Shown here one piece after another: positions 61,701 to 64,000 of a DNA stretch of 64,000 nt (the first letter of the stretch is position 1; the number at the start of each line of letters is the position of its first letter). The DNA lies in the NCBI GenBank assembly GCA_012932295.1, contig JAAONU010000014.1:14635039-14699038 (forward strand), given 5' to 3'. The stretch comes from Cyclina sinensis. Taxonomy: Eukaryota; Mollusca; Bivalvia; Venerida; Veneridae. A model generated the notes under the pieces. That model did not search any database and had not been told where the DNA came from. It saw only the letters and a program-made list of their open reading frames with translations. Made by a program: the position numbers and the translations under genes.

Positions 61701-63725
61701 CAGGCGCAAGCTGCAGAGGATAACAAAGACTTGGTAAGTCTGTTGTGAATTATACTGTTTATAAAAAACATTTTAGTCTGCATTAATTAGCCGTTTTAAG
61801 GAAGTAGTCTGAAATTTAACTGTAAGCAACATTTGAAATGAAAGCGGTTTAAGCTCGTCTGTTTTGAAGAAAAAGTCAAGCTGTTGTGATCCCTGCGTCG
61901 TCGTCGTCGTCGTGCAAAAACTTTAATGTAGCTCATTACTCAAACAATTTAAAAGGTATCAGTATGAATCTTTGAGGCATTTGTAACACAAGGGGCATTT
62001 TTATGCCCCTTTTTATCTTAACAGTTTTTGTCAAAATTGCTTATTAAGTTGAATGATTTCAAAACTATCAAAGATATGAATATGAAACTTGGACTGCTTG
62101 TTTATCATGACAAGAGGCAGTTGTAACACAAGGGGCATTATTCTGAAAGCTATACCTTTTGAGTTATGTCCCTTTTTAACTTGGAATTTTTGTCAAAATT
62201 GCTTATTTAGTTGAATGATCAAAGGTATCAGTATGAACCATATCAACATCTTGACATGAAACATCAGAGGTATATAGACGTCCTTTAGGAGTAGTGCACA
62301 AGAACCATAACTATGGTCCCCATTGTCAACATGTAAAACAGACGAGCGTTGGCGCCGCTCCGTGGAGCTCTTGTTATTCCATAATTTCACACACTCCAAA
62401 ACTAGCATTTAATTTAAGAGAAGGGATTGCAGTAATCTCAAACTTTGCTATGCACATAGATCAGAAATGCATTGAATTTATTGAGAAAAAGAAATAACAG
62501 TGTACACCCAAGTGACACAAAAGCAAAGTTTAAGTTTATCTTGTGAAGTACATCACATTAAGATGTTCTTTGTTATTTTTGTATATTCAGCCTTTTTACT
62601 CTTCAGCCTCAAAGCAAGAGAAAGAAGGAGAAAGAACGTTGCAATCAGCTGATAGAGAAACTCAAGGATGAAGAGAAGAAACAGACTGAGCATTTTCAAA
62701 GGATCATGGCTAGATTGAAAAGCCAGAAGGAAGCATGGTTTGTCTCAAGTAAGTTTATAATTTGGTCATTTAGGTTTTGCGTTGATTGAATTTCTACTTC
62801 TTCAAAAAATGTTTATTCAGACTCTGCTTTGAGAAAAGTATAGAAGTCTAAGTAAAAACTTCATATCAACTTTTTCAAGTAACTTAGGCATTTTGTAAAA
62901 TTCTAGATAAACCATCAGGGTGATATGCCTCTGAAAATAGTCTCTGTAAATGGTTAAAATAATAAAAGAAATTCCTTAAAAGTACAGTTTGAATTGACTA
63001 TTCTAACATTGTGGGTAAGTTCTTGCCGTATATTTTTTCAGAATCGACCAAGAATGAAACTATCACTCAGTTTCTACAGCTGTGTGTATTTCCACGTGTT
63101 TGTTTCACTGCCAGTGATGCCATTTATTGTGCCGAGTTTATACATATACTCCATAGTCTGAAAACACCCAACTTCTCAACTCTCATCTGTTACGATAGAG
63201 TAAGTATTGCCGTCTTGAGAAAAATGTCTTCTCTTATCAGTGCAGTATCTTCCAAATTATTGCATAACATGATATTTGGTTGAAATGTTCTTTTCAGTAA
63301 AGCATTTATATTGCAGAACATGTACAAATCTGGCCAGCAGATAGTCAAGATCACTGAAAGTCATTTTTTTTCCTCATCAGGGTCAAAAGGTCTCCATCTA
63401 CATGTACTTTTATGAAGTTTGAAGCAGTATGGCTTCTTTTTACTGCATAATGGGCGAAACATTTTGAAATACATGTAATTCTATATATGAAAAAGCTGTA
63501 CTTGGAGGCATTAGAAAGTGCATGGGAATGTTTTTGAAGTAACCATCTAGTTTTCCATTTCTTGTCTATATGTCAGTTCTTACGTTTATATTTCAGATAT
63601 TCTGTGATATATCTTACACTGTGACATCATGTACAGAGAATGAAGCTCACCGCTATGGTAGATTCCTGTGTGCTGCCCTAGACACTGTCATGAAATGGCA
63701 CAGTAATCAACAGTGCTATGATAAA
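43752..63725 (+). CDS. THOC2: THOC2, TREX/THO complex scaffold (5' part, 27 exons)
   Basis: THOC2 is the large scaffold of the nuclear THO/TREX complex that couples transcription, mRNA packaging and export. The start at 43752 encodes [20 protein letters not shown], matching the family's 'WEKSG' N-terminus. Coding exon ends: 43752-43816, 45057-45207, 45415-45466, 45785-45861, 47501-47622, 48245-48378, 49133-49293, 49664-49750, 50014-50163, 50402-50574, 50837-51035, 51620-51780, 56083-56184, 56762-56846, 57244-57337, 57786-57866, 58300-58396, 58521-58610 (possible cassette), 58764-58881, 59092-59271, 60047-60211, 60530-60598, 60975-61069, 61607-61733, 62607-62748, 63042-63199, 63597-63725. All phases join (1088 codons). 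Family blocks include '[17 protein letters not shown]', '[11 protein letters not shown]', '[11 protein letters not shown]', '[12 protein letters not shown]', '[18 protein letters not shown]', '[14 protein letters not shown]', '[14 protein letters not shown]' and '[15 protein letters not shown]'. The charged C-terminal third lies beyond the window. Confidence 0.97.
46129..47381. mobile_element. hAT-like TIR element, 1253 bp, in a THOC2 intron
   Basis: The left end CAGGGCTCTGCAAATTCT and the right end AAGAAATTTGTAGAGCCCTG form an imperfect ~18-bp inverted repeat. TGTAT flanks both ends (46124-46128 and 47382-47386) as a 5-bp target duplication. Subterminal 'gacaactcaatttcaa' motifs occur at both ends. 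No transposase frame was seen, so it is non-autonomous. It lies between coding exons 45785-45861 and 47501-47622. Confidence 0.85.
47830..48030 (+). mobile_element. tRNA-derived SINE (family C) in a THOC2 intron
   Basis: The head is gcatggtcaaatggttaaag, followed by the B-box-like gggttcaagcccc. The body holds aaaagttggcagtcttgtgc and ctgtctgccctataagactt. A diverged copy with the same body is at 51185-51390. Confidence 0.7.
48424..48665 (+). mobile_element. tRNA-derived SINE (family B) in a THOC2 intron
   Basis: The head gggctagctcaattggtaga..gttcaatccccatcagggcc has tRNA A- and B-box spacing. The body has gataattgatctataggtca and gaccgccgggatatgacctt. The tail contains ctggcgttaaaccccaaata. 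It is near-identical in order to the copy at 59316-59588. Confidence 0.8.
51185..51390 (+). mobile_element. SINE family C, second copy
   Basis: It keeps the B-box region (ggtcatgggtccagccc) and body (agaatgttggcagtttctta, gtatgatatgactttgac), while the A-box part is degraded. It lies in a THOC2 intron in the sense direction. Confidence 0.6.
52396..54977 (+). repeat. Ladder-repeat element with two tandem arrays, 2.6 kb
   Basis: The start is agctcacctgagcatgctca and continues tgtgagctttt (a potential hairpin), followed by a (GTCC)n run. The first array, to about 53500, has ~160-180 bp units with 'aatcttcttgtcagaaacc', 'tctaccaagtttgttcaaa' and 'aatggccccgccccaggggt'. The second, from about 53500 to 54900, has ~145 bp units with 'gttaacactctagaggttac', 'gtccaaatatcctggaaatt' and 'ggtcatctggggtcaaaaac'. 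The end is caggtgagcgatatagggcc..catggtcctcttgt. It is the longest member of the family also seen at 16941-17613. Confidence 0.9.
55350..55450 (-). other. Exon-like frame inside the 3.9 kb TIR element
   Basis: On the minus strand an ATG at 55450 opens [17 protein letters not shown].. and continues to 'MVAREK/R', ending at a donor-like gtaatg (55344-55349). The translation is charged and coiled-coil-like, with natural-looking composition. No downstream exon was found. It could be the first exon of a transposon-encoded protein, or chance. Confidence 0.3.
59316..59588 (+). mobile_element. tRNA-derived SINE (family B), best tRNA-like head
   Basis: The head ggcccggctagctcaatagg..tagagcaacgg..ggttcagtccccatcagggcc looks close to a tRNA, with paired acceptor ends ggcccg/gggcc. 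The body matches the copy at 48424-48665, apart from an extra ~31 bp (gaagcaagtgaggaagtagt region). It is sense-oriented in a THOC2 intron. Confidence 0.8.
61851..62375. repeat. Repeat with inverted GCTCGTCTGTTTT arms in a THOC2 intron
   Basis: GCTCGTCTGTTTT at 61853-61865 is matched by AAAACAGACGAGC at 62335-62347. A (GTC)n run follows the left arm. Two internal units share 'gtaacacaaggggcatt', 'gtcaaaattgcttatt' and 'ggtatcagtatgaa'. The right flank ends gctccgtggagctcttgtt. It is probably a non-autonomous interspersed repeat; its class was not determined. Confidence 0.65.
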
Positions 63726-64000
63726 GTATGAGCCTTCTGAAACATTTCAGTATTAGTGTTTACAAAATTCATGTTATTTAAATGTCTCTATTTGTTTTTC
63801 CCTTAGTGCATAGTTACCAAATTAAGGTGGTTGCTAATAAATTTTCAAATGAAGGATTCAATGCCAAGTTGTCTGTGTCATTAGATAGGAATCCTAAGCA
63901 CATGCAGGATTTCATATGCAGTGAGGGCCCCAGAGAGAGATGGCATATATGAAATGTGTTTAGTAACTGCCAACGTAAGTGTATGGAAAGGTTCCCTTGG

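Overview
This is a 64 kb piece of an animal nuclear genome. It carries intron-split orthologues of metazoan genes, AT-rich intergenic DNA, tRNA-derived SINEs, terminal-inverted-repeat (TIR) DNA elements and long ladder-like tandem repeats. Frequent tacatgtat-type motifs and interspersed repeats ending in agctcacctgagc or acaagagggccatcatggccct suggest a bivalve mollusc. That placement is an inference from repeat style; the gene identities do not depend on it.

Layout. 1-9.7 kb: intergenic DNA with a TIR element, a SINE inside ladder-repeat debris, a dead mariner transposase, a MITE and two minisatellites. 9.8-18.9 kb (minus): a complete ten-exon BTB-BACK-Kelch gene whose exon phases all join. 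One of its introns ends in 25 tandem copies of the 3' splice site. 19.7-20.5 kb (minus): a decayed coding region. 20.7-21.9 kb: a SINE nested in a SINE, and microsatellites. 22.3-23.5 kb (plus): a small secreted Cys-rich peptide gene. 24.4-25.4 kb (minus): an intronless AGC/PKA-like pseudokinase. 27.5-30.2 kb (plus): an intronless-CDS protein with 11 C2H2 fingers. 30.8-33.7 kb: two ladder-repeat blocks. 33.8-39.8 kb (minus): ALKBH8 (RRM + AlkB + methyltransferase), lacking only an unfound first coding exon. 43.75 kb to the right edge (plus): THOC2, 27 exons found, running off the window. THOC2 introns hold several transposons, including a 3.9 kb element.

The genes do not form one pathway. ALKBH8 (tRNA wobble-uridine modification) and THOC2 (TREX mRNA export scaffold) are housekeeping genes arranged head to head, so they may share a promoter region near 40-43.7 kb. 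The Kelch gene looks like a CUL3 substrate adaptor. The pseudokinase and zinc-finger genes have uninterrupted reading frames. The most unusual points are the tandem splice-acceptor array, the PKA-like pseudokinase lacking all three catalytic residues, a set of [C/T]AGGG-ended transposons with 5-bp target duplications, and a candidate in-frame cassette exon in THOC2.
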